Assembly (NCBI GenBank): GCA_964593555.1
Contig: CAZQIC010000087.1
Location: 1 to 20,143, forward strand
DNA: 20,143 nt
Reading direction: 5' to 3'
Source: CAZQIC01 sp964593555
GTDB lineage: Bacteria; Bacteroidota; Bacteroidia; JAFLBG01
The notes beneath the pieces are model-generated. The model was not told the origin of the DNA. It saw only the letters and a program-made list of their open reading frames with translations, and did no database searches. The position numbers and the translations under genes are program-made. This document shows, in pieces, positions 6,115 to 15,100 of the stretch (position 1 is the first letter of the stretch; each line of letters begins with the position of its first letter).

Positions 6115-7887
6115 CTATTTCTTAACCTTTACACCTTTATTGTATACGATTTCCGATACAATATTGCCATTTGTATCATAATATATCCATTTTCCGTGCG
6201 GTTTGCTGACAGTTCGCTCCTTTTCGGCGGTTTGTCCATTAGTCTTTACAGCTATTTTTTCGGTTTCTTTAAATACCTTATAGTTCAGTTCGCATTTGAT
6301 CTTCCCATCCTGGTACCAGGTGATACTTTTTCCGCTTAGCTTACTTTTTTTATAACTCTCCTGCCTGAACTTCCCTCCTGTTTCATAATAATACATCCAT
6401 TTACCATCTGGTTTTTCCTGTTTATAGTTTCCTTCACGCTCTTTGAATCCTGCCTTTGTCCAGAATACCCAATGACCATGCTTTTGCCCAAAAATAAAAC
6501 TCCCCTCTTCTTCAATTTTACCATCGGAAAACCAGAATTTCCATTTGCCATCTTTTAAGCCATCTTTATATGCACCCAGGTAACTTGGATTTCCATTGGA
6601 GAACCAGCCCTTCCACAAACCATCCATGACTCCGGCTTTAAAATTTCCTTCATCTTTTTTATGATCCTTATCGTACCAGGAAAACCAGGTGCCTTCTTCT
6701 TTATTGTTTACATATTTACCTTGCTGTAATTTAAAACCACTCTCATACCAAAAATTCCACTCACCCTGCTTGATATCGTTTTTATAATTTCCTTCTTTCT
6801 GTTTTGTTCCCGCCCTGTACCAGTAACTCCAGGTGCTATCCATTTTATCTTCTCTAAAAGATCCTTCACTTTCTTTTTGACCTGAATCAAACCAATACAC
6901 CCACTTGCCCGATCGTAAATTATCTTTCACATTTCCCTTCATCTCAAGGGATCCGTCTTTTCTGTACCATGACCACTCGCCATTTTTTTTATCGTTTACA
7001 TACGGGCCTTCGCTTTTTAGTTTGCCATCATCATACCAAAGCGTGCATTTTCCATTTTTAAATCCATTGACATAATTTACTACGTAATCATTTTTTCCTG
7101 CTATGGTCCAAAACATCCATTCACCATCCATACGGCCAGCCTTATAGTTTCCGCCACCCTTTTTATTTCCATTGTCATATACCAAATTAAATTTTCCGTT
7201 TCCATCTTTTATAATAGCCCCACCTGTCTCATCATAAAAATTATTGATGAATAAAAGAGAATCTTTGAACTCCGACTCCTGTTTTAACTTGCCATTGCTA
7301 TACCACTCTGTCCATTTACAGCATTGCTTATCATTCTTATATGAGCCTTCCTGTTTATGATTTCCATTCATATACCAACTCTTAAAAACATCTTCCTGAA
7401 AATTATCTTTAAAAAATCCTTCGTGTTCTTTATTTCCATTCTCGTACCAATAGGTCCATTTACCATTACGCTTACCACTTTTATAATTTTCTTCACTCTT
7501 CGTTTTCCCGCTTTCGTGCCACCCTTTCCAAACGCTATCGGGTAAGTTGTTTTTGAAATACATTTCCTGGGCCTTCGTTCCGTTTACATACCAATAGGTC
7601 CAGCTCCCGGTTTTTGTTCCATTGCTATAGCTTTCATCAGATTTCATTTTTCCATCTTCGTAGTATGTTTTCCAGTTGCCGGTTTCCTTCCCTTGCTCAA
7701 AAAAACTTTCTTTCGCTACCTTACCATTCTCGTACCATGAAGTTGTTTTACCGTGCTGCACACCATTCTTATAATTTTCCTCAACACGTTTTTTAGATTT
7801 ATCGGCATCCCAATATTCTGTTCTGGGCTGCGCATAAAACAAATGAGCTAATGCAATAAATGACAACGATAAAATAAATTTATTCAT
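6115..7887 (-). CDS. Secreted MORN/YwqK-like repeat protein (about 21 repeats of 24 residues)
   Basis: The 590-residue product begins with a signal peptide (MNKFILSLSFIALAHLFYAQ, cleavage near residue 19-20). From about residue 41 it is an almost unbroken array of 24-residue repeats with the pattern NG-x3-G-x-W-x2-WY-x2-GK-x3-EG-x-Y-K, for example NGTKTGSWTYWYVNGTKAQE. I count about 21 units. The unit at about 209-249 is degenerate, and a charged insertion of about 25 residues precedes the last one. This is the MORN-variant repeat of the YwqK family, which builds an elongated beta-hairpin solenoid. Automated labels often call such proteins 'YwqK family antitoxin'. With a signal peptide and this many repeats, a periplasmic or surface scaffold is more plausible, but its partner is unknown. 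It is a single-gene unit, divergent from the DUF4412-like gene. Confidence 0.85.
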   Translation of the reverse strand: MNKFILSLSFIALAHLFYAQPRTEYWDADKSKKRVEENYKNGVQHGKTTSWYENGKVAKESFFEQGKETGNWKTYYEDGKMKSDESYSNGTKTGSWTYWYVNGTKAQEMYFKNNLPDSVWKGWHESGKTKSEENYKSGKRNGKWTYWYENGNKEHEGFFKDNFQEDVFKSWYMNGNHKQEGSYKNDKQCCKWTEWYSNGKLKQESEFKDSLLFINNFYDETGGAIIKDGNGKFNLVYDNGNKKGGGNYKAGRMDGEWMFWTIAGKNDYVVNYVNGFKNGKCTLWYDDGKLKSEGPYVNDKKNGEWSWYRKDGSLEMKGNVKDNLRSGKWVYWFDSGQKESEGSFREDKMDSTWSYWYRAGTKQKEGNYKNDIKQGEWNFWYESGFKLQQGKYVNNKEEGTWFSWYDKDHKKDEGNFKAGVMDGLWKGWFSNGNPSYLGAYKDGLKDGKWKFWFSDGKIEEEGSFIFGQKHGHWVFWTKAGFKEREGNYKQEKPDGKWMYYYETGGKFRQESYKKSKLSGKSITWYQDGKIKCELNYKVFKETEKIAVKTNGQTAEKERTVSKPHGKWIYYDTNGNIVSEIVYNKGVKVKK

Positions 7888-8044
7888 TTCCGGTTTTTAA
7901 GTAATTATGGTTACGGTACAAACCTCAAACTAAACAAAAAAACAGGCGCAGTGGTCAACTATTTTTTCAACAACACGTTAACATTATACCAAATTAACAT
8001 GAGGCTTTTTTACCTATCTTTAACTGTTATTATAACGTATTCAC

Positions 8045-8698
8045 ATGAAGAAAATTTTCTTTCCCCTTTTTGTTTTAATTTCATTGCTTATAAACAGTAA
8101 TAGTGTTTACTCACAGGCCTTCGAAGGTATTATTGAGTTCAAAAAACAAACTGATTTTGATACTATTAGTTACATTTATTACATAAAGGGAGATAAAATA
8201 CGTGTAGACGAGATAGGTGCAAATTATGGTGAAACTCAAGGAGGATCATACTTTATTGATACCAAAGAAAAAAAAATAATTGCGGTTAGCCATGCGCGCC
8301 GCCTTTATTTTGAACAGCCGGCATCACCTGTTCCTGCTAATACCAAAGGAACGCCTGAGGTCACGAAAACAAAAAACACAAAGGTCATTTCCGGACAAAC
8401 TTGTACAGAATATGTGGTAAAATGCAAAGAAGAAAACACGCAAATAAGTTATTGGCTGGCAAGCGGCAATTACAATTTTTTCTCTCCAATGTTAAAGCTT
8501 CTTAACAGAAAGGATAAATCATCGGTATACTTTACAAAACTTACTGGTGTAGAAGGTATGTTTCCTTTTTTATCTGTTGAAACGACAATTGGAGGCAAAG
8601 ATGAAAACACAAGACTGGAAGTAATCAAGATTCAAAAGAAAACAATACCAGCTTCTAAGTTTGAGATTCCGAAAGGATATCAGAAGAGCGAAAATTAG
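8045..8698 (+). CDS. Exported DUF4412-like protein
   Basis: The 217-residue product has a signal peptide (MKKIFFPLFVLISLLINSNS, cleavage near YSQ at 22-24). The mature part starts FEGIIEFKKQTDF and continues with YYIKGDKIRVDEIG and SYFIDTKEKKIIAV. This beta-rich opening is typical of DUF4412-like periplasmic proteins of Bacteroidota, whose function is unknown and whose fold may be LolA-like. It also carries KVISGQTCTEYVVKC, the 'modified target' strand seen in that family, and ends with FEIPKGYQ. There is no lipobox and no transmembrane segment after the signal. TATCTTTA (8015-8022) is close to a -7 box but has no matching -33 element. Confidence 0.7.
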   Translation: MKKIFFPLFVLISLLINSNSVYSQAFEGIIEFKKQTDFDTISYIYYIKGDKIRVDEIGANYGETQGGSYFIDTKEKKIIAVSHARRLYFEQPASPVPANTKGTPEVTKTKNTKVISGQTCTEYVVKCKEENTQISYWLASGNYNFFSPMLKLLNRKDKSSVYFTKLTGVEGMFPFLSVETTIGGKDENTRLEVIKIQKKTIPASKFEIPKGYQKSEN

Positions 8699-8790
8699 CC
8701 TTCGGGTTTAAGCTGATAGCAGCCTTGACTCTTCGAGAACGTTCGAGTGAGCTCACGCCGAAGTCCTCAGAGTCCAGCCTGTATTATCAG
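8699..8790. repeat. GC-rich imperfect palindromic (REP-like) element between convergent genes
   Basis: About 54% of bases 8701-8780 are G or C, in AT-rich surroundings. Nested inverted pairs are visible: CTGATA/TATCAG (8713-8718 with 8785-8790), GACTCT/AGAGTC (8727-8732 with 8769-8774), CTTCG/CGAAG (8731-8735 with 8759-8763), and the palindrome GTGAGCTCAC inside. It lies right behind the DUF4412-like stop and includes the stop codon of the LD-carboxypeptidase (8787-8789). It may end both transcripts, but it has no good U-tract on either side. The look is that of a dispersed intergenic palindromic repeat. Only one copy is in the window, so its repeat nature is not shown. Confidence 0.5.
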
Positions 8791-9683
8791 GAAAAAAACA
8801 ATGTTATACTTTCTCCTTCATCCATTATCTGGATTCTTCTCCCGAGATACAGGGCCATATTGTTACTGATATGTCCCGCAGGGAAATTAAAATAAACTGG
8901 GAATTCATATTCTTTTACGGCATCAAGAATTATTTCTTCGGGTGTGCTTCCAAATGGGATTGCATTATCTTTTAAATCAGTCATACCCCCAACCAACAAA
9001 CCTTCCAGCTCGCTTAATTTATCAGCGCGTTTCAGACTAAGCATCATCCTATCTATATGATAAAGGTATTCGTCGAGGTCTTCAATGAATAGGATTTTTC
9101 TATCGGTAATAATATCAGAGGGGCTTCCTTTTAAAGCATACAAGAGGGAAAGATTCCCACCAATAAGAACCCCATTACAATCACTCCCTTTATTAAACGG
9201 ATTTTTAGAAAAATCATAAATAAGATTTTCTCCAAATAAGGCTTTACGCAAGGACTCAACTGCATCAACACTTTTATTAAAATTAATTGACATCACCGCA
9301 TGCAGGGTTTCTACTCCAATATTCTGATTAATGTGCGAATGCAAAATTGTAATATCACTAAACCCTACTATCCATTTTGGACTTTTTTTGAATACCGAAA
9401 AATTAAGTTTATCAATGATCCTCATTACACCATACCCGCCCCGTGCTGCTATTACAGCCTTCACATCATTATCATTCAGCATTTCCTGCAAATCGGCTGC
9501 GCGCTGCTCATCAGTACCTGAATATTGATCCTGGCTTCCATAAATATTCTTCCCCAGCTTAACATTCAACCCCCAGTCTTTAAACGTTTTTATTGCCAGC
9601 TCCATTTCTTCGGGAGAAATTTTACGTGCAGGAGCAATTATACCTATTGTGTCGCCTTTTTGAAGGTAAGGAGGTTGTATCAT
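8787..9683 (-). CDS. Muramoyl-tetrapeptide (LD-)carboxypeptidase, peptidase family S66
   Basis: S66 LD-carboxypeptidases remove the terminal D-alanine from peptidoglycan tetrapeptides in cell-wall recycling. The 298-residue product has the family landmarks in order: GIIAPARK near the start, AARGGYG (about 79-85), the nucleophile motif GFSDIT with Ser109, FIEDLDEYLYHIDRM with Glu201, and FPAGHISNN with His271. Ser, Glu and His form the S66 catalytic triad. There is no signal peptide, as expected for the cytoplasmic enzyme (E. coli LdcA). The related family member MccF cleaves microcin C; the two cannot be told apart with certainty here. It is divergent from metG with 59 nt between the starts, and its 3' end lies in the palindromic element. 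Confidence 0.9.
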   Translation of the reverse strand: MIQPPYLQKGDTIGIIAPARKISPEEMELAIKTFKDWGLNVKLGKNIYGSQDQYSGTDEQRAADLQEMLNDNDVKAVIAARGGYGVMRIIDKLNFSVFKKSPKWIVGFSDITILHSHINQNIGVETLHAVMSINFNKSVDAVESLRKALFGENLIYDFSKNPFNKGSDCNGVLIGGNLSLLYALKGSPSDIITDRKILFIEDLDEYLYHIDRMMLSLKRADKLSELEGLLVGGMTDLKDNAIPFGSTPEEIILDAVKEYEFPVYFNFPAGHISNNMALYLGRRIQIMDEGESITLFFS

Positions 9684-9688
9684 TTTGT

Positions 9689-9696
9689 TATCTTTG
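9689..9696 (+). promoter_or_regulatory. Possible -7 box for metG
   Basis: TATCTTTG matches the Bacteroidota -7 consensus TAnnTTTG exactly and lies 46 bp before the metG TTG. No TTTG is found at the expected 19-21 bp upstream (the nearest is 26 bp away), so the promoter is only partly supported. Confidence 0.35.
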
Positions 9697-9742
9697 TCGC
9701 CATTTGATTCTCACAAGTTAGTAATTTAATTATAAAAATACA

Positions 9743-11881
9743 TTGACTTTTAAACGACATACAATAACTGCAGCGCTTCCGTACGCTAATGGCCCTAAAC
9801 ATATTGGTCATTTGGCGGGGGCTTATCTTCCTGCGGATATTTATGTTCGTTGGTTGCGCTCTCAGCAAAAGGATGTTTTATTTATTTGCGGAAGTGATGA
9901 GCATGGTACAGGAATTTCTATCCAGGCCACTAAAGAAAATACTACTCCAAGAGCTATTATAGATCATTATCATAATTTATTAAAAAGTAATTTTGAGGAC
10001 CTTGGTATTTCCTTTGATGTTTACCATCGTACCAGCGAAAAAATTCATCATGAAACTGCACAGGAATTTTTTAAAACACTTTATAATAAGGGACTTTTCA
10101 AGGAAGAAATGTCTCCGCAGTATTATGACGAAGAAGCAAAAACTTTTTTAGCTGATCGTTATATTACAGGCACCTGTCCCAACTGCAGTAATCCAAAAGC
10201 GTATGGCGATCAATGCGAAAAATGCGGCAAAGATCTGAACGCGACGGACTTGATCAATCCTATTTCAACACTTAGCGGCAAACCACCCGTACTAAAATCT
10301 ACCAAAAACTGGTTCCTTCCTTTAGGCGATTATGAAAAATGGTTACGTGAATGGATACTTGAATCTCATAAAAATGATTGGAAGATAAACGCATACGGTC
10401 AATGCAAATCATGGATCGAAGGAGGACTTCATCCGCGCTCTATGACCCGTGACCTGGATTGGGGAATAAAAGTTCCTTTGCCTGATGCAGAAGGAAAAGT
10501 GTTGTATGTATGGTTCGATGCGCCAATAGGATATATTTCGGCAACGAAACAATATTTTAAAGAAGTTAGTGAAGGCAAACGCGAGTTTAGCTATGACCGC
10601 AAGAAAAAATTTCAGAACGAAGATTGGAAAACATACTGGCAGCCTGCCCGCCACCCTGATGGAACTTTGAAAGCAGGTGGGGATGAAGAAACAAGGCTTA
10701 TACATTTTGTAGGAAAAGACAATATTGTCTTTCACTGCATTATTTTTCCTGTGATGTTAAAAGCGCATGGCGATTATTTATTACCCGACAATGTTCCCGC
10801 CAATGAATTTTTGAACCTGGAAGGTGATAAAATGAGTACAAGTAAAGGCTGGTCGGTTGAAATGCATAATTATTTAGCAGACTTTCCAGGCAAACCAGAT
10901 GTGTTACGTTATTGCCTCATCTCTAACATGCCAGAGACAAAGGATAGTGAGTTTACCTGGAAAGATTTTCAATTAAAAAATAATAGTGAATTAGTTGGCA
11001 TACTCGGCAATTTTATTAATCGCACACTGGTACTCACTCATAAATATTATGAAGGTGCGGTGCCTGCTGCAAATGAATTTAATAAGGGTGACATTATTTT
11101 ACTGGAAGAAATAAGTAAATATCCAGCGAAGATAAGTGCGTCGTTGGATCAGTTTCGATTCAGAGAGGCTTTGGCAGAATTTATGAACCTGGCACGGTTA
11201 GGAAATAAATATTTAGCAGATAATGAGCCATGGAAAATTGCCGGGAGTGATGGTGAGAGAGTAAAAACAATTATGAATTTGTCTCTACAAATTGCGGCCA
11301 ATCTTACTGTGTTAATGGAACCTTTTTTACCATTTACAGCGACAAAATTGTGTGAGATGCTAAACATTAAACAGTTGACCTGGGAAGAAGCGAAAAAAAC
11401 GGATCTATTAAAACCCGGGCACAAAATAAACGCAGCAAGCTTATTGTTTGATAAAATTGAAGACGATGTTATTGCCTTGCAGATTCAAAAATTAGAAGCA
11501 TCAAAAAAAATGAATGAGGAAACCAGTTCAGAGTTCAAAGTTCAAAGTTCAAAGGAAAATATTTCCTATGAAGAATTTAGTAAAATGGATATCCGCACAG
11601 GGACAATATTGGAAGCAGAGCGTGTGCCAAAAACAGATAAGCTATTAAAATTAAAAATTGATACCGGTATTGATCAGCGTACTGTGGTAAGTGGTATCGC
11701 AGAATATTATAAACCGGAAGAAATTATCGGGCAGCAGGTAAGTATATTAGTGAACCTGGCACCAAGAAAAATAAAAGGCATTGAATCGCAGGGAATGATT
11801 TTAATGGCCGAAAATGCAAAGGGAGAACTCTCTTTTGTTGCGCCGACAAAAAAATCAGATAATGGATATGGAATAAAATAA
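9743..11881 (+). CDS. metG: Methionyl-tRNA synthetase with C-terminal tRNA-binding domain
   Basis: The enzyme charges tRNA-Met with methionine. The 712-residue product has the class I signature HIGH (20-23, in PYANGPKHIGHL), a zinc knuckle with two CxxC pairs (Cys145/148 and Cys158/161), and KMSTS (363-367) as the KMSKS loop. The anticodon-binding helical domain covers about 400-580. After a low-complexity linker (about 585-605) comes the EMAP-II/Trbp111-like tRNA-binding domain (about 606-712, MDIRTGTILEAERVPKTDKL). Translation appears to start with TTG at 9743: an in-frame stop lies at 9722-9724, there is no ATG between it and the conserved FKRHTITAALPYANG, and the first internal Met is far inside the catalytic domain. 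A heptamer array lies in the linker. Confidence 0.97.
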   Translation: MTFKRHTITAALPYANGPKHIGHLAGAYLPADIYVRWLRSQQKDVLFICGSDEHGTGISIQATKENTTPRAIIDHYHNLLKSNFEDLGISFDVYHRTSEKIHHETAQEFFKTLYNKGLFKEEMSPQYYDEEAKTFLADRYITGTCPNCSNPKAYGDQCEKCGKDLNATDLINPISTLSGKPPVLKSTKNWFLPLGDYEKWLREWILESHKNDWKINAYGQCKSWIEGGLHPRSMTRDLDWGIKVPLPDAEGKVLYVWFDAPIGYISATKQYFKEVSEGKREFSYDRKKKFQNEDWKTYWQPARHPDGTLKAGGDEETRLIHFVGKDNIVFHCIIFPVMLKAHGDYLLPDNVPANEFLNLEGDKMSTSKGWSVEMHNYLADFPGKPDVLRYCLISNMPETKDSEFTWKDFQLKNNSELVGILGNFINRTLVLTHKYYEGAVPAANEFNKGDIILLEEISKYPAKISASLDQFRFREALAEFMNLARLGNKYLADNEPWKIAGSDGERVKTIMNLSLQIAANLTVLMEPFLPFTATKLCEMLNIKQLTWEEAKKTDLLKPGHKINAASLLFDKIEDDVIALQIQKLEASKKMNEETSSEFKVQSSKENISYEEFSKMDIRTGTILEAERVPKTDKLLKLKIDTGIDQRTVVSGIAEYYKPEEIIGQQVSILVNLAPRKIKGIESQGMILMAENAKGELSFVAPTKKSDNGYGIK
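11525..11554 (+). repeat. Heptanucleotide tandem array (AGTTCAA) inside metG
   Basis: One variant AGTTCAG is followed by three exact AGTTCAA units and a partial AG. It encodes part of the linker SSEFKVQSSKEN between the anticodon-binding domain and the C-terminal tRNA-binding domain. Because the unit is 7 nt, gain or loss of one copy would shift the frame and remove the C-terminal domain. I recall similar SSEFKVQ-type insertions in many Bacteroidota proteins. Confidence 0.8.
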
Positions 11882-12086
11882 TCGGATTTTTAATCTGCCT
11901 GTCGTATTTCGACAGCAAATTATAGGCATATTAGCTTAACGGAATTACAACGCTTGCCCACCGGTAATTTCCACTTAACCAAACGTTTACATTTTTTTAA
12001 TAATTATCAACACCCTTTTTTACGTGAATAATGCAATAAACAACCCCGTGTCAAAAAATTTATTTTACTTAATAAATAACCCAACA

Positions 12087-12111
12087 CGAACTTATTCGTA
12101 TAATTAGTTCG
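12087..12111. repeat. Imperfect palindrome just upstream of the adhesin gene
   Basis: CGAACT (12087-12092) and AGTTCG (12106-12111) are inverted arms of a 25-bp imperfect palindrome, with further partial matches inside. It ends 11 bp before the ATG at 12123, so it would lie in the leader or at the promoter. No TTTG/TAnnTTTG promoter is visible in 11882-12122. An operator or leader hairpin role is only a guess. Confidence 0.25.
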
Positions 12112-12122
12112 CAAACAACATT

Positions 12123-15100
12123 ATGCGTAAAACAACCCGACTAATTTTATTTTTTGTTTCCATGCTTTTCGTTGAGTATGCATATTCAACGCATATTGTG
12201 GGAGGATCGCTTACGTATGTATATATTAATGATTCAACCTATGCAGTAACGCTTAAACTTTACCGCGATTGTTCCGGCATTAATCTTCCTGGCAGCGTTG
12301 ACATAACAGTATTAGGTTATGATGGAGTGCCTTTTTCTCCAAGCAAGGATTTTACTATGCCCAGGAGATCAGTAAGTAATCTTCCATCTAATCTTGATTC
12401 CTGTGCCACACCGCCAAATCCTATGCCTTGTGTACAGGAAGGAATATATACTTTCACGGTAAACAATTTTTCTCCAAACCCCGGAGGCTATCATATGTAT
12501 ACCCAGATAGTGGCGCGAAATGGTAGCTTATCCAACATTAATGCACCGGGAAGTGCCGGTGAAAGTTTTTATGCATATATCCCCGGACCCACCGTTTATT
12601 GGCTAGAGGATTTTACTTTGGCAAATGGAACCACTGTTGACAACGGTGCGACCGCCTGGAGTATAAGCAGCGGAACCACAAGTGTAAATTCGGCGCAGGT
12701 GAATGGTAATCTTTTTGAAGTTACCGGCGCCAATGATGGCGAAGTGATATGGACCTCACAGGTAATTAATATTTCTACATTCACCAACGGAGTAGATGCG
12801 AAAGTTTCCCTTGCAGAAACTGGTGCTCTTGAAAATACGGATAGCATCAATGTATTTTACAGTATCAATGGCGGGACGCTCACCGCTTTTCCTATCAATG
12901 GAATTCTTGCAAATGATTTTACATCGGCCACAGCAAAGGCAACGGGCCTTGCAGGAAATACGCTACAGCTTTTTATCCAGGTGCATTACGATAACGCTTC
13001 TCCAAATTCTGAAGTATATACATTCGATGATGTGATAGTTTACGAAAGTGACACCCTTATAAACAGTAATCCGGTCTTCGATCTTTTTCCTCCATTATTT
13101 TTATGTGCAGGAACTCCATTTACTTTCGATCATAAAGCGACCGATGCTGATGGAGATTCATTAGCATATGCTTTTTATACACCATACGATGGTGATGCTG
13201 CAGTAGGTGGTCCAAAGGATCCGACATTTTCAAACAATGTTGCTACATTTCTTCCTGTGGTTTGGTTAGCCGGCTTCTCTGCAACTGCCCCTCTTGGAGC
13301 TCCACCACTTAGCCTTAGTGCCACAACAGGTTTACTTTCCGGCACCCCGGGTTCTATCGGGCAATTTGTAGTTGGTGTAAAAGTAAAAGAATATCGTAAC
13401 GGTGTTTTGCTGAGTGAAACGCTGAGAGATTTTCAATTCAACATTATCGTTTGTCCGCCGCTTGCACAAGCAGGACTTTCACCATTCAATGGTTGCAACG
13501 GCAACGCCGTTAGCTTTTCACCAGACGACACTTTGGGTTCTGCTTTTTGGTGGGATCTTGGAAACACGTTAGCGACCGACGACACATCTCTTTTAAAATT
13601 TCCTACTTATACTTATCCCACATCAGGAACTTATACAGTTACACTTATTGCGAACAAGGGAACTTATTGTTCTGACACTGCATATACAACAGTTACCACC
13701 TCTACAGTTTCTGCCGCTTTTTCACACAACGCTCCTGTTTGCTTAGGAAGTCTTATCACATTTACAAATAGCTCAACTAAATCGGCAAATGCCACCATTG
13801 CCTCTTACTTGTGGGCATTCGGAGATGGCAGTACATCCACAACAACATCCACCAATCCCACTCATACATATACCACAACAGGAGTATTTTCCGTTTCTCT
13901 TACTGCCACAAATAATTTCGGATGCGACAGCATGACTGTTAAATCTTTAACTGTAAATCCTATTCCAACTGCCAATGCCGGATCAAGCAGCTTGGTATGT
14001 GCTACAAGCCCCGCCGTAGTATTGAATGGTAGTGTTACAAATGCAACAACCATTAGCTGGACCAGCAACGGCACAGGAGCGTTTACACCAAACAACACAA
14101 CACTTAATGCTACCTATACTCCAAGTGCGGCAGATATTACAGCAGGAGTTGTTACGCTTACACTTTCCACCACCAGCAATGCTCCCTGCAATGCATCTGA
14201 CACAATGAAGATTACGATCAATGCTACTCCAACGGCTTCCGCTGCAGGTGGCGATCAAACACTTTGCGGCATAACAACTGCAACACTTGCAGCAAATACA
14301 CCAGCTACAGGAACCGGTGCCTGGAGTTTTGTTTCGGGATCTGCGGTCATAACTAATTCCACTTCAGCAACCACTACCGTTACCGGATTAACACCGGGAT
14401 CATCTTACACATTACGCTGGACAGTTTCCAATGGAGTTTGTCCGCCATCAACCGATGATGCGATAATAACTGTTTCTCTTTTAGCAACAGCAAATGCCGG
14501 ATCAAGCCGTGTAGTTTGTGCAACGAGTCCGGCAGTTGTGTTGAGTGGAAATATTACAAATGCGCCCGGCAGCAGCTGGACAAGCGACGGAACAGGAGCC
14601 TTTACTCCAAACAATACTACAATAAATGCTACATACACTCCAAGTGCAGCTGATATCATAGCCGGAATTGTTACACTCACTCTCTCAACAACAGGACATG
14701 CACCGTGCGATGTTTCAGACACTATGCAAATCACGATTAGCGGTGTACCAACAGCTGCAAATGCAGGCCCTGACCAAACCGTATGTGGATTAACTACTGC
14801 AACACTTGCGGCAAATGCCCCGGCAACCGGAACAGGAAAATGGACACTCGTTTCCGGATCTGGTATCATTACAAATTCTGCTTCACCAACAAGTTCAATA
14901 ACAGGACTAACAACGGGCACAACAAACACTTTCCGCTGGACCATATCAAATGGAGCTTGTACTCCATCAACAGATGATGTTGTAATAAAGGTTGATTCCC
15001 TGCCCACCACAGCCAACGCAGGACCGGACCAATACATATGCAATATCAGTACGATGCTTGCTGCAAACAATCCAACTGTTGGAACAGGCGGCTGGTCCAT

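Noticed and set aside
6115..7887. Labelling the MORN-repeat protein as an antitoxin
   Set aside because: The name comes from a family label; there is a signal peptide, about 21 repeats and no toxin gene beside it.
11899..11915. Hairpin CTGTCG/CGACAG behind metG
   Set aside because: Only a 6-bp stem with no U-tract after it on either strand; not enough for a terminator call.
14405..15100. 231-residue open frame on the minus strand
   Set aside because: It is the antisense of the adhesin repeats; repeat structure and skewed codon use keep this frame open. The plus-strand product has clear domains. Other minus-strand frames in 12596-16663 are the same kind of shadow.
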